Positions 42,266 through 53,378 of a stretch of 64,000 bases of DNA are shown in pieces. Within the stretch, counting starts at the first letter, position 1, and each line of letters starts with the position of its first letter. The translations under genes were made by a program, and so were the position numbers. The stretch is from Bacillus sp. M6-12 (GTDB taxonomy: Bacteria; Bacillota; Bacilli; Bacillales; DSM-1321), in the NCBI RefSeq assembly GCF_002860285.1, contig NZ_PGVF01000014.1, forward strand, positions 124,001 to 188,000. Reading direction: 5' to 3'. The notes below the pieces were generated by a model. That model was not told the DNA's origin, did not search any database, and was given only the letters and a program-made list of their open reading frames with translations.

Positions 42266-44460
42266 TGCAATTAAAGCAAAGGAATATGAACAGGGGAGCA
42301 GTGCTGTTATTTATGATTTTCAGCATGCTCTTTTTTTTATTAATAGGAAAAATAGCCTATATTCAGATAACAGGAAAAGCTGGCGGAGAAGTCCTGGCAG
42401 CTAAAGCGGAAGTAAAATATTTAAAACAGCGTGTACTGGAGGCGAATAGAGGAAGCATACTCGATACAAATGGTGAAATAATCGCCGAAGACACTTCCTC
42501 CTATACTCTATTTGCGGTTCTTGATAAAAAAATGAAACCCGATTATGTTAAAGATCCTGAAAAGACAGCCAAAAAACTTGCTAAATATCTCGAAATGGAT
42601 GAGGATGAGATTTACAGCAGGCTCACTAAAGATAGGGTTCAGGTCGAATTTGGCAGTGCCGGACGAGATATTTCACATCAAGTAAAAAGAGAAATTGAAA
42701 AACTGGACCTTCCCGGAATTTCGTTTATCAGGGATACGAAACGCTTTTATCCAAACGGGGTTTTTGCTTCTCATTTAATCGGATATGTCGAGAAAAATTA
42801 TAATGAAGAAACCAAGCAGACAGAAACAGTTGGAAAGCTTGGGATTGAACGATTTGAAAACAGCGAGTTAATGGAAACCGACGGCTATATGAAATTTGAT
42901 AGCGATGCGTGGGGATTGCTGCTGCCTAACTCAAAAGAAAAGGTTCAGCCGCCGAAGAATGGCAACAATGTAAAATTGACAATCGATAAAAAAATCCAAA
43001 CCTTTATGGAAGATTCGATGAATAAGGTTCAGGCAAAATATAAACCGAAGCAAATGGTTGCTATTGTTGCCAATCCAAAGACTGGTGAGATTTTGGCAAT
43101 GGGACAGCGCCCGAGTTTTCATCCAAAAACCCGGGAAGGCCTTGAAGCAACATGGATGAACCTGGCCATTGAGGATAACTATGAGCCGGGCTCTACGATG
43201 AAAGCCTTCACGCTGGCTGCGGCTGTTGAGGAAGGTAAGTTTGCTCCGAATGCAACATACGTGACCGGTACCTATAAAGTACCGGGCGGAAGGAGTCCAA
43301 GTGACCATAGCGGGATTCCGAGGGGCAAAAGAATTACCTTCTTAGAGGGGCTGCAGCGGTCTTCCAACGTAGCTTTTGCTACCATCGCAATGGAGCATAT
43401 CGGTGCGGAAAGATTTGAAGAATATTTAAAGAAGTTTGGTTTTGATAAACCAACCGGGATTGACCTGCCAAATGAGGTCGGCGGAAAACTTGTTTATAAA
43501 TACAAGGTTGAAAAGGTAAATACTGCGTTTGGACAGGGTTCTGCTATTACGCCTATCCAGCAGATTCAGGCCGCAACAGCTCTAGCGAGTAATGGCCAGA
43601 TGAAACGCCCTTATGTAATAAAAGAAATTACAGATTCTGCGACTGGGAAAACGGTACGAAAAACTGAACCAAAGGTTTCAGGACAGCCGATTTCTGCTGA
43701 AACAGCAAAAAAGGTCCGAGACTATCTTGGAACCGTTATTACTGGAGAGCATGGAACAGGGAAAAAGTACAAATTAGAAGGATATGAAGTAGCCGGCAAG
43801 ACGGGTACAGCGGAAATTGTCGGTCCTGATGGGAAATACATTAAAGGATCAAAGGAAAACTATATGTTTTCATTCCTGGGAATGGCACCGAAGGATAATC
43901 CGACTTTAGTTATGTATGTAGCCGTAAAACAGCCCAGTCTAGGTGCAACGAAAGTTGGGGCTGATCCGCTTTCAGAGATTTTTAACCCTGTAATGCAAAA
44001 CAGCCTTCAGTATTTAAATATTAAGCCGGCAAACCTCAATGAGCGAGAATCTGTTAAGATAGAAGATTTGACTGGCAAGTCTGCAGCAGAATCTGTGAAG
44101 CTGTTGAGTGAAAAGGGCTACAAGGCTATCGTCATGGGGAAAGGAAATACAATTTCAGATCAATCTCCAAAATCGGGAAGCGTACTTCTCGAAGGAGAAA
44201 AAATCATCCTGCGGACAGACGGAGAACTGACAGCCCCAAATATGACAGGGTGGTCGCTGCGTGACGTAATGAAGGTTGCAAGCATTGCACAACTGGATTT
44301 AAATACCTCCGGAAGCGGCTATGTCACTAAACAAAATCTTAAACCTGGCACTACCATCAAAGAAGGGGAATACTGTATAGTTGAACTCCAAACTCCGAAA
44401 GAAATTCAGGAAATGAAAAATAAGAAAGAAACAAATAAGGAGGCGGAGCTTCACGATTAA
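42265..44460 (+). CDS. pbpB: Penicillin-binding protein 2B, septal transpeptidase
   Basis: A 731-residue class B PBP: an N-terminal anchor, a dimerisation domain with RGSILDTNGEIIAED, the transpeptidase domain and two C-terminal PASTA modules. The active serine is S310 in PGSTMKAF, with SSN in QRSSNVAF and KTGT in AGKTGTAE. It crosslinks septal peptidoglycan and is essential for division. Its ATG overlaps the ftsL stop. A weak hairpin (44475-44500) follows. Confidence 0.97.
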   Translation: MQLKQRNMNRGAVLLFMIFSMLFFLLIGKIAYIQITGKAGGEVLAAKAEVKYLKQRVLEANRGSILDTNGEIIAEDTSSYTLFAVLDKKMKPDYVKDPEKTAKKLAKYLEMDEDEIYSRLTKDRVQVEFGSAGRDISHQVKREIEKLDLPGISFIRDTKRFYPNGVFASHLIGYVEKNYNEETKQTETVGKLGIERFENSELMETDGYMKFDSDAWGLLLPNSKEKVQPPKNGNNVKLTIDKKIQTFMEDSMNKVQAKYKPKQMVAIVANPKTGEILAMGQRPSFHPKTREGLEATWMNLAIEDNYEPGSTMKAFTLAAAVEEGKFAPNATYVTGTYKVPGGRSPSDHSGIPRGKRITFLEGLQRSSNVAFATIAMEHIGAERFEEYLKKFGFDKPTGIDLPNEVGGKLVYKYKVEKVNTAFGQGSAITPIQQIQAATALASNGQMKRPYVIKEITDSATGKTVRKTEPKVSGQPISAETAKKVRDYLGTVITGEHGTGKKYKLEGYEVAGKTGTAEIVGPDGKYIKGSKENYMFSFLGMAPKDNPTLVMYVAVKQPSLGATKVGADPLSEIFNPVMQNSLQYLNIKPANLNERESVKIEDLTGKSAAESVKLLSEKGYKAIVMGKGNTISDQSPKSGSVLLEGEKIILRTDGELTAPNMTGWSLRDVMKVASIAQLDLNTSGSGYVTKQNLKPGTTIKEGEYCIVELQTPKEIQEMKNKKETNKEAELHD

Positions 44461-44696
44461 CCGCCACATCATAAGGCCCGGATGCCGCTGCATCTGGGCT
44501 TATATTGCATCCGGAGAATTAAAGTAGCTTTGTTATCATTTTGATGAAGCGATAATCTTTCTCTGATTTTTCTTAAGCCAAAAGGATAACTTTTACGGTC
44601 CTGCAACAGACGGCCTCCTTGTCTCTAGACGGTCCAGGTCTAACCTCGTATGTACAAGCATATATTGTGGTGAGCAGGTAACGGGAGGTGTATTTC

Positions 44697-46619
44697 TTGC
44701 GGGTTTCAAATGTAACGGTGAGAAAAAGATTACTAATTGCCCTGACGATCGGATTGCTGATTTTTTTGATTATCGATGTAAGGCTTGGTTATGTCCAATT
44801 TTTTTTAGGAAACAAGCTGACAGGCCAGGCAAAGGAATTGTGGAGCAGAGATATCCCTTTTGAGCCTAAAAGGGGAGAGATTCTGGACCGGAATGGTGTG
44901 GCGCTTGCGACTAATGTGTCAGCTCCTACTGTTTATGTTATTCCCAGGCAAGTAGAGAACGCGGAGGACACAGCCGCCAAACTTGCCTCGGTACTAAAAA
45001 TGTCCCAGGAAAAAGCATTGAAATTGATTACAAAGTCTGAAAGCTCGGTAAAGATCCCAGAGGGGAGAAAGATATCGCATGAAAAAGCTAAGGAAGTAAG
45101 GGCCTTGGGTTTAAAGGGAGTCTATATCGCTGAGGATTCCAAACGCCACTACCCATTTGGATCCTATTTGTCTCATGTATTGGGCTTTGCCGGAATAGAC
45201 AATCAAGGGTTAATGGGCATCGAGCTTTCGTATGATAAAGAGCTCAGCGGAGAAAAGGGCTATGTCCAGTTTTATGCAGATGCAAAAGGCCGAAGAATGA
45301 AAAACATGGCGGATGACTATAAACCGGCAGAGAATGGCCTCGATCTGAAACTTACAATCGACAGCAAGGTACAGACCATTATTGAAAGAGAGCTGGATCA
45401 AGCTGAGACCACATATAATCCAGACGGCATTATTGCTATTGCAATGAACCCAAATAATGGAGAGGTACTGGCAATGTCTAGCCGGCCATCCTTTGATCCG
45501 GCTAATTTTAAAAATGTTGCACCGGAGATTTATAACCGGAATCTACCTGTATGGAGTTCTTACGAGCCGGGATCAACATTTAAAATCATTACTCTGGCTG
45601 CAGCCCTGGAAGAGAATAAAGTAAACCTGAAGCAGGACCATTTTCATGATCCAGGGTATGTAAAGGTTGGCGGAGCGAGGCTGCGATGCTGGAAAAGGGG
45701 TGGGCACGGGTCTCAAAGCTTCCTGGAAGTAGTGCAAAATTCCTGCAACCCAGGATTCGTGGAGCTTGGAAATCGTCTTGGAAAGGATAAGCTGTTCAGT
45801 TATATCCGCAACTTTGGTTTTGGAGAGAAAACCGGAATTGATCTTCAAGGTGAAGCAAAGGGTATTATGTTCAATATGAACAGAGTCGGACCTGTCGAGC
45901 ATGCAACAACTGCATTTGGACAAGGAGTTTCAGTAACCCCGATCCAACAGGTAGCGGCAGTATCGGCGGCCGTAAATGGAGGAACACTTTATACCCCTTA
46001 TATTGCTAAAGAACTAGTTGATCCGAATACAGGTAAAGTGGTTATGCAGAAAACACCTGAAGCAAAACGAAAGGTCATATCTGAGGAAACGTCCAAACAG
46101 GTGCGTGAGGCACTGGAATCAGTCGTTGCCCAAGGAACCGGGAAGGGTGCTTTTGTGGAAGGTTATCGGGTCGGAGGTAAGACAGGGACAGCCCAGAAGG
46201 CTCAAAATGGGCGCTATTTGGAAAATAACCATATCGTTTCTTTTATCGGCATAGCACCTGCGGATAAACCGGAATTAGTAATTTATATAGCCGTGGATAA
46301 TCCTAAAGGCACATCCCAATTCGGGGGTGTGGTTGCAGCGCCAATTGTTGGTAATATAATGGAGGATGCACTGCGTGCTTTAAAGGTTGAACCTAGGAAG
46401 GAACAAATAGAAAAGAAGAAAGCGTGGAATGACCCGGTAATGGTAGAGGTGCCAGATTTAGTTGGCATGAGCAAGAAGGACCTTCAGACCCAAATGCTTT
46501 ATTTGAAAATGGATATTGCCGGACAGGGAGAAAAGATAGTAAAGCAGGCGCCAGAGGCAGGAGTAAAAGTAAAAGAAGGATCAACAATAAGGATTTATCT
46601 TGGCGAAAGCAATGAATAA
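44697..46619 (+). CDS. spoVD: SpoVD, sporulation-specific class B PBP
   Basis: A 640-residue PBP for spore cortex synthesis, working with the SEDS protein SpoVE. It has one anchor helix, RGEILDRNGVALATN, the active serine S293 in PGSTFKII, SCNPGF as SxN and KTGTAQ, plus one C-terminal PASTA module. The start is TTG at 44697 (MRVSNVTVRKRLL), 9 nt after GGAGG; the GTG at 44688 overlaps the site. CATATATT near 44659 resembles a sigma-E -10, as expected for this gene, but I cannot pair it with a clear -35. Confidence 0.96.
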   Translation: MRVSNVTVRKRLLIALTIGLLIFLIIDVRLGYVQFFLGNKLTGQAKELWSRDIPFEPKRGEILDRNGVALATNVSAPTVYVIPRQVENAEDTAAKLASVLKMSQEKALKLITKSESSVKIPEGRKISHEKAKEVRALGLKGVYIAEDSKRHYPFGSYLSHVLGFAGIDNQGLMGIELSYDKELSGEKGYVQFYADAKGRRMKNMADDYKPAENGLDLKLTIDSKVQTIIERELDQAETTYNPDGIIAIAMNPNNGEVLAMSSRPSFDPANFKNVAPEIYNRNLPVWSSYEPGSTFKIITLAAALEENKVNLKQDHFHDPGYVKVGGARLRCWKRGGHGSQSFLEVVQNSCNPGFVELGNRLGKDKLFSYIRNFGFGEKTGIDLQGEAKGIMFNMNRVGPVEHATTAFGQGVSVTPIQQVAAVSAAVNGGTLYTPYIAKELVDPNTGKVVMQKTPEAKRKVISEETSKQVREALESVVAQGTGKGAFVEGYRVGGKTGTAQKAQNGRYLENNHIVSFIGIAPADKPELVIYIAVDNPKGTSQFGGVVAAPIVGNIMEDALRALKVEPRKEQIEKKKAWNDPVMVEVPDLVGMSKKDLQTQMLYLKMDIAGQGEKIVKQAPEAGVKVKEGSTIRIYLGESNE

Positions 46620-46639
46620 GTATAAAATATAAAATGAAC

Positions 46640-46676
46640 GAAAGCGGCTGAGCACAATTAACAGCCGCTTTGTTTG
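46640..46676 (+). terminator. Hairpin between spoVD and murE
   Basis: AAAGCGGCTG (46641-46650) / CAGCCGCTTT (46662-46671) with tail GTTTG. The T-run is short, so termination may be partial. Confidence 0.6.
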
Positions 46677-46769
46677 CGAATGACAACTTTATGATTGGTT
46701 CATTCGACAATATCAATAAAATAAAATATAATATTATGCTTCAAGGCTAAGGTTGAGAGGAATGAAAAC

Positions 46770-48239
46770 ATGAAGCTGCACACATTGCTTTCCTATTTAC
46801 ATGATTTTTCGAGTTTTGAAGGAGAGAATCCAGAAATAATTTCGATAGAAAATGATAACCGGAAAGTGAAAGAAGGAAGTTTATTTATTTGTATTAAAGG
46901 CTACACAGTTGATGGGCACGATTTTGCCTTTTCAGCTGCAGAAAAAGGAGCAGCAGCTGTGCTGTCTGAAAGGGAGCTTGACCTCGATATCCCTGTTATC
47001 ATTGTTCGGGATACCCAGAGGGCAATGAGCGTACTGGCAGATGCATTTTATCAGCATCCAACCCAAAAAGTCCACTTGATTGGGATTACCGGAACAAATG
47101 GGAAAACAACGACAAGCCATCTTATAGAAAAAATATGCAAGGACGCCAGCCGGCGTACGGGCTTGATCGGAACCATGTATACAAAAATTGGGGACACAGT
47201 CCATGAAACAAAAAATACTACACCCGACAGCTTAACACTGCAAAAAATATTTGCAGAAATGAATCGTGAACAGGTTGATACTGCTGTGATGGAAGTTTCA
47301 TCACATGCCCTCGAGCTTGGAAGGGTACACGGCTGTGATTATGACGTTGCAGTCTTTACAAACCTGACACAGGACCATTTAGACTTCCATGAAACAATGG
47401 AAAGATATAAGCATGCAAAATCATTATTTTTCTCCCAGCTGGGGAATGCGTATATCGAAAACCGTCCGAAGTTTGCTGTCCTCAATGCTGATGATAAGGC
47501 CACTAATGATTTTATAAAATATACAGCGGCCCATGTCCTTACATACGGGATTGATAATGAAGCAGATCTTATGGCCAGGGAAATAAAAATTACCGCGGCA
47601 GGTACTGAATTGCTGCTGGTATCTCCAATGGGGAATTTCCCGGTTAAACTACATCTGACAGGGAAATTCAGTGTATACAATGTATTGGCTGCTATTGGAG
47701 CAGCGCTTTGTTCAGGGCTTGAGCTTAAGCAGATCATTGCTTCCCTGGAGGCAGTAAAAGGGGTACCCGGGCGTTTTGAATTAGTAAACGCCGGACAGGA
47801 TTTTTCTGTAATTGTAGATTACTCCCACACACCGGACAGTCTTGAAAATGCTTTGAAGACAATTCGAGAGTTTGCTGAGGGGAATGTTTTTGTTATAGTC
47901 GGCTGCGGCGGTGATCGTGACAAGACAAAACGCCCGCTGATGGCACAAATCGCATGTGAGTATGCTACCCGCGCAATCTTTTCTTCCGATAATCCCAGAA
48001 GTGAAGATCCAAACCAGATCTTAAGGGACATGGAAGAGGGCGTGAAAGGAAAAAATTATGAAATAATTGTTGACCGGAAGGATGCCATTTATCATGCGGT
48101 TTCCATGGCAGAAGCGGGCGATGTGATCCTGATTGCCGGCAAGGGCCATGAAACATATCAGATAATCGGTGGAGATGTCCATGATTTTGATGATAGAAAA
48201 GTCGCCAAAGAAGCGATTTACCAAAGTGGAAATAAATAA
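46770..48239 (+). CDS. murE: UDP-MurNAc-tripeptide synthetase MurE
   Basis: A 489-residue Mur ligase that adds the third residue of the stem peptide. ATP loop [14 protein letters not shown]; the amino-acid-specificity motif is DNPR ([10 protein letters not shown]), which marks the meso-diaminopimelate type, as in B. subtilis, not the lysine type. ATG start after GAGAGG. murF is not adjacent, which is normal in Bacillus. Confidence 0.97.
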   Translation: MKLHTLLSYLHDFSSFEGENPEIISIENDNRKVKEGSLFICIKGYTVDGHDFAFSAAEKGAAAVLSERELDLDIPVIIVRDTQRAMSVLADAFYQHPTQKVHLIGITGTNGKTTTSHLIEKICKDASRRTGLIGTMYTKIGDTVHETKNTTPDSLTLQKIFAEMNREQVDTAVMEVSSHALELGRVHGCDYDVAVFTNLTQDHLDFHETMERYKHAKSLFFSQLGNAYIENRPKFAVLNADDKATNDFIKYTAAHVLTYGIDNEADLMAREIKITAAGTELLLVSPMGNFPVKLHLTGKFSVYNVLAAIGAALCSGLELKQIIASLEAVKGVPGRFELVNAGQDFSVIVDYSHTPDSLENALKTIREFAEGNVFVIVGCGGDRDKTKRPLMAQIACEYATRAIFSSDNPRSEDPNQILRDMEEGVKGKNYEIIVDRKDAIYHAVSMAEAGDVILIAGKGHETYQIIGGDVHDFDDRKVAKEAIYQSGNK

Positions 48240-48353
48240 ATTACCAAAATCACATTCTGAAAAAAACAACACGAACATATCATGAAATGGATGAAAAACA
48301 TGAAACAACAGATATCGGACAATTTTAACGAGCAAGGAATGAGGGAGTAGAAC

Positions 48354-49331
48354 ATGTTGGAGCAAGTGATTTTTTATACAATGATATTGGGTTTTTTGAT
48401 TACAGTTCTTCTCTCCCCAATTATTATACCGTTTTTAAGAAGGCTGAAATTCGGCCAGAGCATTCGTGAAGAAGGGCCTAAATCGCATCAAAAGAAATCC
48501 GGAACACCGACTATGGGCGGCGTAATGATAATGATAGGCATTACCGCAGCTACCTTAATCATGACATTTAAATATTCCGAGCCGTCGGTCAGAACATACT
48601 TATTGCTTTTTGTAACTTTAGGGTTTGGTTTGCTCGGGTTTATGGATGATTTTATCAAGGTAGTTATGAAGCGGAATCTTGGTTTGACTTCCCGGCAAAA
48701 GATGCTGGGGCAAATTATCATTTCAGTTATTTTTTATTTGATTTACGCTCGCAGCGACAAATTTGTGCCGGTAATAACAATACCGGGGACAGATTTTTCT
48801 ATAAATGTTGGCTGGTTTTATATTTTTATCATCATATTCTGGCTTGTTGGATTTTCGAATGCAGTTAACTTAACTGACGGGTTGGACGGGCTTGTATCTG
48901 GTACAGCTGCTATTGCTTTTGGAGCATATGCTGTTCTCGCCTGGAACCAGTCGCAGTACGATGTGGCAGTATTTTCCGTAGCGGTAACAGGAGCGCTGTT
49001 GGGCTTTTTGGTGTTTAATGCCCATCCTGCAAAGGTTTTTATGGGTGATACCGGGTCGCTTGCGCTAGGAGGAGCACTGGCTACAGTTGCTTTACTGACA
49101 AAGCTTGAGCTCCTTCTTGTCATTATTGGCGGAGTATTTGTAATCGAGACGCTTTCGGTTATTTTGCAGGTTGCATCTTTTAAGACGACTGGCAAGAGAA
49201 TATTTAAAATGAGCCCTCTGCATCATCATTATGAATTGGTAGGCTGGTCCGAATGGAGAGTAGTAGTTACATTCTGGTCCGTGGGATTGCTGCTGGCGGT
49301 TCTCGGAATCTATTTAGAGGTGTGGATATAA
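48354..49331 (+). CDS. mraY: Phospho-MurNAc-pentapeptide transferase MraY
   Basis: A 325-residue polytopic enzyme that makes lipid I by moving phospho-MurNAc-pentapeptide to undecaprenyl phosphate. About ten membrane helices are visible, with conserved motifs [29 protein letters not shown] and [11 protein letters not shown] (triple His). murD follows after one base. Confidence 0.97.
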   Translation: MLEQVIFYTMILGFLITVLLSPIIIPFLRRLKFGQSIREEGPKSHQKKSGTPTMGGVMIMIGITAATLIMTFKYSEPSVRTYLLLFVTLGFGLLGFMDDFIKVVMKRNLGLTSRQKMLGQIIISVIFYLIYARSDKFVPVITIPGTDFSINVGWFYIFIIIFWLVGFSNAVNLTDGLDGLVSGTAAIAFGAYAVLAWNQSQYDVAVFSVAVTGALLGFLVFNAHPAKVFMGDTGSLALGGALATVALLTKLELLLVIIGGVFVIETLSVILQVASFKTTGKRIFKMSPLHHHYELVGWSEWRVVVTFWSVGLLLAVLGIYLEVWI

Positions 49332-49332
49332 C

Positions 49333-50685
49333 GTGAAGGAAACACAAAAATATTTAAGAAAAAAAGTATTAGTATTGGGATTGGCGAAGAGCGGAGTTAC
49401 CGCGGCTTCGCTTCTGCATAAGCTGGGAGCGTTCGTGACGGTGAATGATATGAAGCCGCTCTCGGAAAATCCGGAAGCCCAGAGTCTGCTGGAGCAGGGA
49501 ATTAAGGTTATTTGCGGCAGCCATCCGATTGAACTGCTTGATGAAGGCTTCGAACTGATTGTTAAAAATCCTGGGATTCCATACCGCAATCCTCTTATTA
49601 GCGGTGCCATTGAAATGGGCATACCGGTGATTACAGAGGTTGAACTGGCCTCACAGATAAGTGAAGCGCCGTTTGTCGGCATCACTGGTACAAATGGGAA
49701 GACAACAACCACCACCTTGATATATGAAATGCTAAAAGAAGGCGGGAAACTTCCTCTGATAGCGGGAAATATCGGTACAGTTGCTTCAGGTGTGGCAGAA
49801 GAAGCGGAACCAAATAACACTATCGTTATAGAGCTGTCATCATTTCAGCTGATGGGCATTGAAGATTTCAAACCGGAAATTGCCATTCTGACGAATCTTT
49901 ATGACGCCCACCTTGATTATCATAATTCAAAGCAGGAGTACACAGAGGCAAAAGCGGCTATTACGAAAAACCAGACAGAAGAGGATTATTTTATATATAA
50001 CATGGATCAGGAAATAATTGCCGAAATAGCAGCTAATTCAAGGGCAATTGGCGTGCCATTCTCCTCTTCCGCAGTTTGCGGAAATGGAGCGTATGTAGAG
50101 GAAGGGTATGTAGTTTTTCAAAATGAGCGTATTGTAAAAGTGTCGGAGATTGCTCTTCCAGGTAGGCATAACCTGGAGAATATATTGGCGGCTGTTGCTG
50201 CTTCCAAACTTAAGGGAGTATCAAATGAAGCCATCCAGCAAGTACTTGCGACATTCCATGGCGTAAAACACCGTACTCAGTATATTGCAACAGTTGAAGG
50301 ACGGAAGTTTTACAATGATTCAAAAGCTACAAATATTTTAGCTGCATCAAAAGCGCTTCAATCCTTTAATGATCCTGTCATTTTACTGGCCGGAGGTCTT
50401 GACAGGGGCAACGAATTTGATGAGCTAAAGCCATATCTGTCAAACGTAAAGGGGTTAATCAGTTTTGGACAGACAGCTGAAAAAATTGAGCGCGTTGCCA
50501 GGGAGGCGGGAATACAGGTGATAAAACGTGTCGATAATGTGGAGGAAGCTGTACCTGCAGCTTATGCATTATCCACTGAGGGCGATATAATACTGCTTTC
50601 TCCTGCCTGTGCGAGCTGGGATCAATACAAAACTTTTGAGGTAAGAGGAGACATGTTTATAAATGCCGTGCATAAGCTAGGATAA
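49333..50685 (+). CDS. murD: UDP-MurNAc-L-alanine:D-glutamate ligase MurD
   Basis: A 450-residue Mur ligase adding D-glutamate. The ATP loop is [14 protein letters not shown]; the third domain has FYNDSKATN. Starts with GTG after GAGGTG at the end of mraY; the spacing implies one transcript. Confidence 0.97.
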   Translation: MKETQKYLRKKVLVLGLAKSGVTAASLLHKLGAFVTVNDMKPLSENPEAQSLLEQGIKVICGSHPIELLDEGFELIVKNPGIPYRNPLISGAIEMGIPVITEVELASQISEAPFVGITGTNGKTTTTTLIYEMLKEGGKLPLIAGNIGTVASGVAEEAEPNNTIVIELSSFQLMGIEDFKPEIAILTNLYDAHLDYHNSKQEYTEAKAAITKNQTEEDYFIYNMDQEIIAEIAANSRAIGVPFSSSAVCGNGAYVEEGYVVFQNERIVKVSEIALPGRHNLENILAAVAASKLKGVSNEAIQQVLATFHGVKHRTQYIATVEGRKFYNDSKATNILAASKALQSFNDPVILLAGGLDRGNEFDELKPYLSNVKGLISFGQTAEKIERVAREAGIQVIKRVDNVEEAVPAAYALSTEGDIILLSPACASWDQYKTFEVRGDMFINAVHKLG

Positions 50686-50727
50686 GAGCTTGTTCATGTC
50701 ATTCCTTTGTAAGAGGTGTGTATTCCT

Positions 50728-51828
50728 GTGCCGATTAAAAAATCCAATCCTGATTTTATTCTGATTATTGTTACGTTAAGTCTCCTTGCAGTCGGTTTGA
50801 TAATGGTTTATAGTGCCAGTGCGATTTGGGCGACCTATAAATTTGAGGATTCCTTTTTCTTTGCGAAAAGGCAGCTTCTGTTTGCGGGAGCCGGCGTAAT
50901 AGCGATGTTTTTCATTATGAATGTCGATTACTGGACATGGCGGACATATGCAAAGGTTTTAGTAATAGCCTGTTTTGTTTTGCTTGTACTCGTTTTGGTT
51001 CCCGGTATCGGTATGGAACGGAACGGTTCGCGAAGCTGGATTGGCGTCGGAGCCTTTTCCATACAGCCGTCAGAATTTATGAAGCTTGCAATGATAGCCT
51101 TTTTGGCAAAATATCTTTCCGACAGGCAAAAGCTGATTACGTCCTTCAAAAAAGGTCTGGTCCCATCGTTATCACTCGTATTCTTAGCGTTCGCAATGAT
51201 TATGCTCCAGCCGGATTTGGGTACAGGCACGGTAATGGTGGGAACGTGTATCGCTATGATTTTTATTTCAGGAGCCAGGGTCAGCCATTTTGCTTTTCTT
51301 GGGCTTTTAGGAGTCGCCGGATTCGTAGGTTTAGTACTTTCGGCCCCTTACCGGATGAAACGTATCACTTCTTTTTTGGATCCGTGGCAGGATCCTCTTG
51401 GCAGCGGCTTTCAAATCATTCAATCACTATATGCGATTGGACCTGGCGGATTATTTGGCCTCGGTCTGGGACAAAGCCGTCAAAAATTTTTCTACCTGCC
51501 TGAACCGCAGACTGACTTTATTTTTGCAATATTGCTGGAGGAACTCGGGTTCATTGGCGGAACATTTGTCATACTGCTTTTTGGCTTGCTTCTCTGGAGA
51601 GGAATCAGGATCGCTCTTGGGGCACCTGACCTGTACGGGAGTTTCCTGGCTGTAGGCATTATTTCGATGGTTGCGATCCAGGTGATGATCAATATCGGTG
51701 TTGTTACTGGCCTTATGCCGGTAACCGGGATAACCTTGCCGTTCCTCAGCTATGGAGGTTCATCCTTAACGCTCATGCTGATGGCCATCGGTGTCCTGCT
51801 GAATATTAGCAGATATGCAAGGCTTTAA
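50728..51828 (+). CDS. spoVE: SpoVE, SEDS-family peptidoglycan polymerase
   Basis: 366 residues, as in B. subtilis, with ten membrane helices. Conserved SEDS features are WIGVGAFSIQPSEFMKL, MLQPDLGTG, WQDPLGSGFQIIQSL and LPFLSYGGSSL. SpoVE polymerises glycan for the spore cortex together with SpoVD. The start is GTG at 50728 (MPIKKSNPDF), 9 nt after AGAGGTG. Its vegetative paralogue FtsW must be elsewhere in this genome. Confidence 0.95.
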   Translation: MPIKKSNPDFILIIVTLSLLAVGLIMVYSASAIWATYKFEDSFFFAKRQLLFAGAGVIAMFFIMNVDYWTWRTYAKVLVIACFVLLVLVLVPGIGMERNGSRSWIGVGAFSIQPSEFMKLAMIAFLAKYLSDRQKLITSFKKGLVPSLSLVFLAFAMIMLQPDLGTGTVMVGTCIAMIFISGARVSHFAFLGLLGVAGFVGLVLSAPYRMKRITSFLDPWQDPLGSGFQIIQSLYAIGPGGLFGLGLGQSRQKFFYLPEPQTDFIFAILLEELGFIGGTFVILLFGLLLWRGIRIALGAPDLYGSFLAVGIISMVAIQVMINIGVVTGLMPVTGITLPFLSYGGSSLTLMLMAIGVLLNISRYARL

Positions 51829-51930
51829 AGCTTTTCAGAGGGAACTATGAGCTGTTTTCAACTGTGCTGTCCAGATACGTGCCATATGCGGAGTTTTCAG
51901 CAGCGTTTTTAAATCTGGCTGAAAAAAGTC

Positions 51931-51970
51931 AAAAAACCTTGCCGTGAGTTTTTCCCGGCAAGGTTTTTTT
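51931..51970 (+). terminator. Terminator after spoVE
   Basis: AAAAAACCTTGCCG (51931-51944) pairs with CGGCAAGGTTTTTT (51956-51969), a perfect stem ending in T7. Confidence 0.92.
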
Positions 51971-52022
51971 ATGGAAGATTTTTATGGGTGTTTAGCACGG
52001 TTTTGCTATGTTATGGTTGGCA

Positions 52023-52051
52023 TTGGTCCCTTGTTTAGAATATAGTATAAG
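52023..52051 (+). promoter_or_regulatory. Sigma-A-type promoter upstream of murG
   Basis: TTGGTC (52023-52028) and TATAAG (52046-52051) with 17 bp between them. The preceding terminator makes an own promoter for murG necessary, which supports the call. Confidence 0.45.
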
Positions 52052-52119
52052 AGGGTAAAGCGTCTAAGTGCTTTCCATGGATAAAGTGAATATTACTTTT
52101 TTAAAATAAGAATTTGTCC

Positions 52120-52198
52120 AGCCAAGCAGCTCTGCCCCGGTATTGGTTAAGAAGAACGCAGCTGCACTTTTCTTTTTAAACGGGGGCTTGCGCTTTTA
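52120..52198 (-). repeat. Worn remnant of repeat family 1
   Basis: CGGGGGCTTGCGCTTTT at 52181-52197 is the reversed family end; an upstream CAGCTCTGCCCCGGT is also compatible. The core is lost. It sits in the leader of murG. Confidence 0.4.
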
Positions 52199-52220
52199 AT
52201 TTTTTTTTGGGGTGACGTTG

Positions 52221-53318
52221 ATGAGGATTGTTGTCAGTGGCGGAGGTACAGGGGGACATATATATCCCGCATTAGCATTAATTCGTGAAATTCAGGAAAG
52301 CGATAAAACAAGCACATTTTTATATATTGGCACTGAAAACGGGCTCGAAAAGGAAATCGTGACCAGGGAGAATATTCCGTTCCGCTCGATACATATTACA
52401 GGATTTAAACGGAAGGTTTCATTGGACAATATAAAAACCGTATACAGATTTTTAAAAGGTGTTCAGGACAGCAAAAAAATGCTGCGTGAATTTAAGCCGG
52501 ATGCAGTAATTGGGACTGGGGGATATGTTTGCGGGCCAGTCGTATATGCTGCCGCAAAGCTGGGAATTCCTTCAATAATCCATGAGCAAAATAGTGTACC
52601 GGGTCTGACGAACAAATTTTTAAGCCGGTTTGTCAATAAAATTGCAGTCTGTTTTGATGAGGCAAGGGCTTATTTTCCAGAGGAAAAGACTATACTGACT
52701 GGTAATCCCCGTGCTTCAGAGGTGCTTCACCATAAGGGAAAGAACGGATTAAAATCTATTGGCATGGATCCTTCAAAGCCAGCTGTCCTCATTTTCGGCG
52801 GAAGCAGGGGAGCGAGGCCGATCAATGAGGCCGTTCTTAAGGTGATGGCGGAATTAGGTGAGCGGCCTTATCAGGTGCTGTATATTACGGGTGAAGTTCA
52901 TTATGAACAGGTCGCAAAGGAAATCAATTTAATTGGCAGCCCTGCAAATGTTCATATTAAGCCCTTTGTTCATAATATGCCTGAAATTCTTGCAGGTGTT
53001 GATTTAACTGTTGCAAGGGCTGGAGCTACGACTTTAGCCGAGCTGACTGTATTAGGAATACCTAGTATTCTTATTCCTAGCCCCTATGTTACCAATAACC
53101 ACCAGGAAAAGAACGCCCGATCACTAAGTGACAACGGAGCTGCCGAGATACTGCTGGAAAGTGAATTGACGGGGAAAAAGCTGATAGCAGCCATCGATTC
53201 CATAATTATGGATAAAGAAAAAACAGAATCAATGAAAGCATCCGCTGCTGAGCTGGGGATTCCGGATGCTGCAAACCGCCTTTTTGAAGCTATGAAAGAA
53301 ATTTCTAAAAAGAACTGA
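52221..53318 (+). CDS. murG: MurG, lipid II-forming N-acetylglucosaminyltransferase
   Basis: A 365-residue GT28 enzyme that transfers GlcNAc to lipid I at the inner face of the membrane. The G-loops are [14 protein letters not shown] and GTGGYVCGP, with the UDP-binding [15 protein letters not shown]. The start is ATG at 52221, just after TGGGGTGA; GTG at 52212 overlaps that site. A family 1 remnant lies upstream. Confidence 0.97.
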   Translation: MRIVVSGGGTGGHIYPALALIREIQESDKTSTFLYIGTENGLEKEIVTRENIPFRSIHITGFKRKVSLDNIKTVYRFLKGVQDSKKMLREFKPDAVIGTGGYVCGPVVYAAAKLGIPSIIHEQNSVPGLTNKFLSRFVNKIAVCFDEARAYFPEEKTILTGNPRASEVLHHKGKNGLKSIGMDPSKPAVLIFGGSRGARPINEAVLKVMAELGERPYQVLYITGEVHYEQVAKEINLIGSPANVHIKPFVHNMPEILAGVDLTVARAGATTLAELTVLGIPSILIPSPYVTNNHQEKNARSLSDNGAAEILLESELTGKKLIAAIDSIIMDKEKTESMKASAAELGIPDAANRLFEAMKEISKKN

Positions 53319-53378
53319 TTGGGCCGCGGAGCATATACTGGAAATATCACATACAATGCCCATCCAGGGAGGTTTAAG

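Noticed and set aside
46620..48353. Missing murF between murE and mraY as a deletion
   Set aside because: In Bacillus murF normally lies elsewhere next to ddl, so this order is ordinary.
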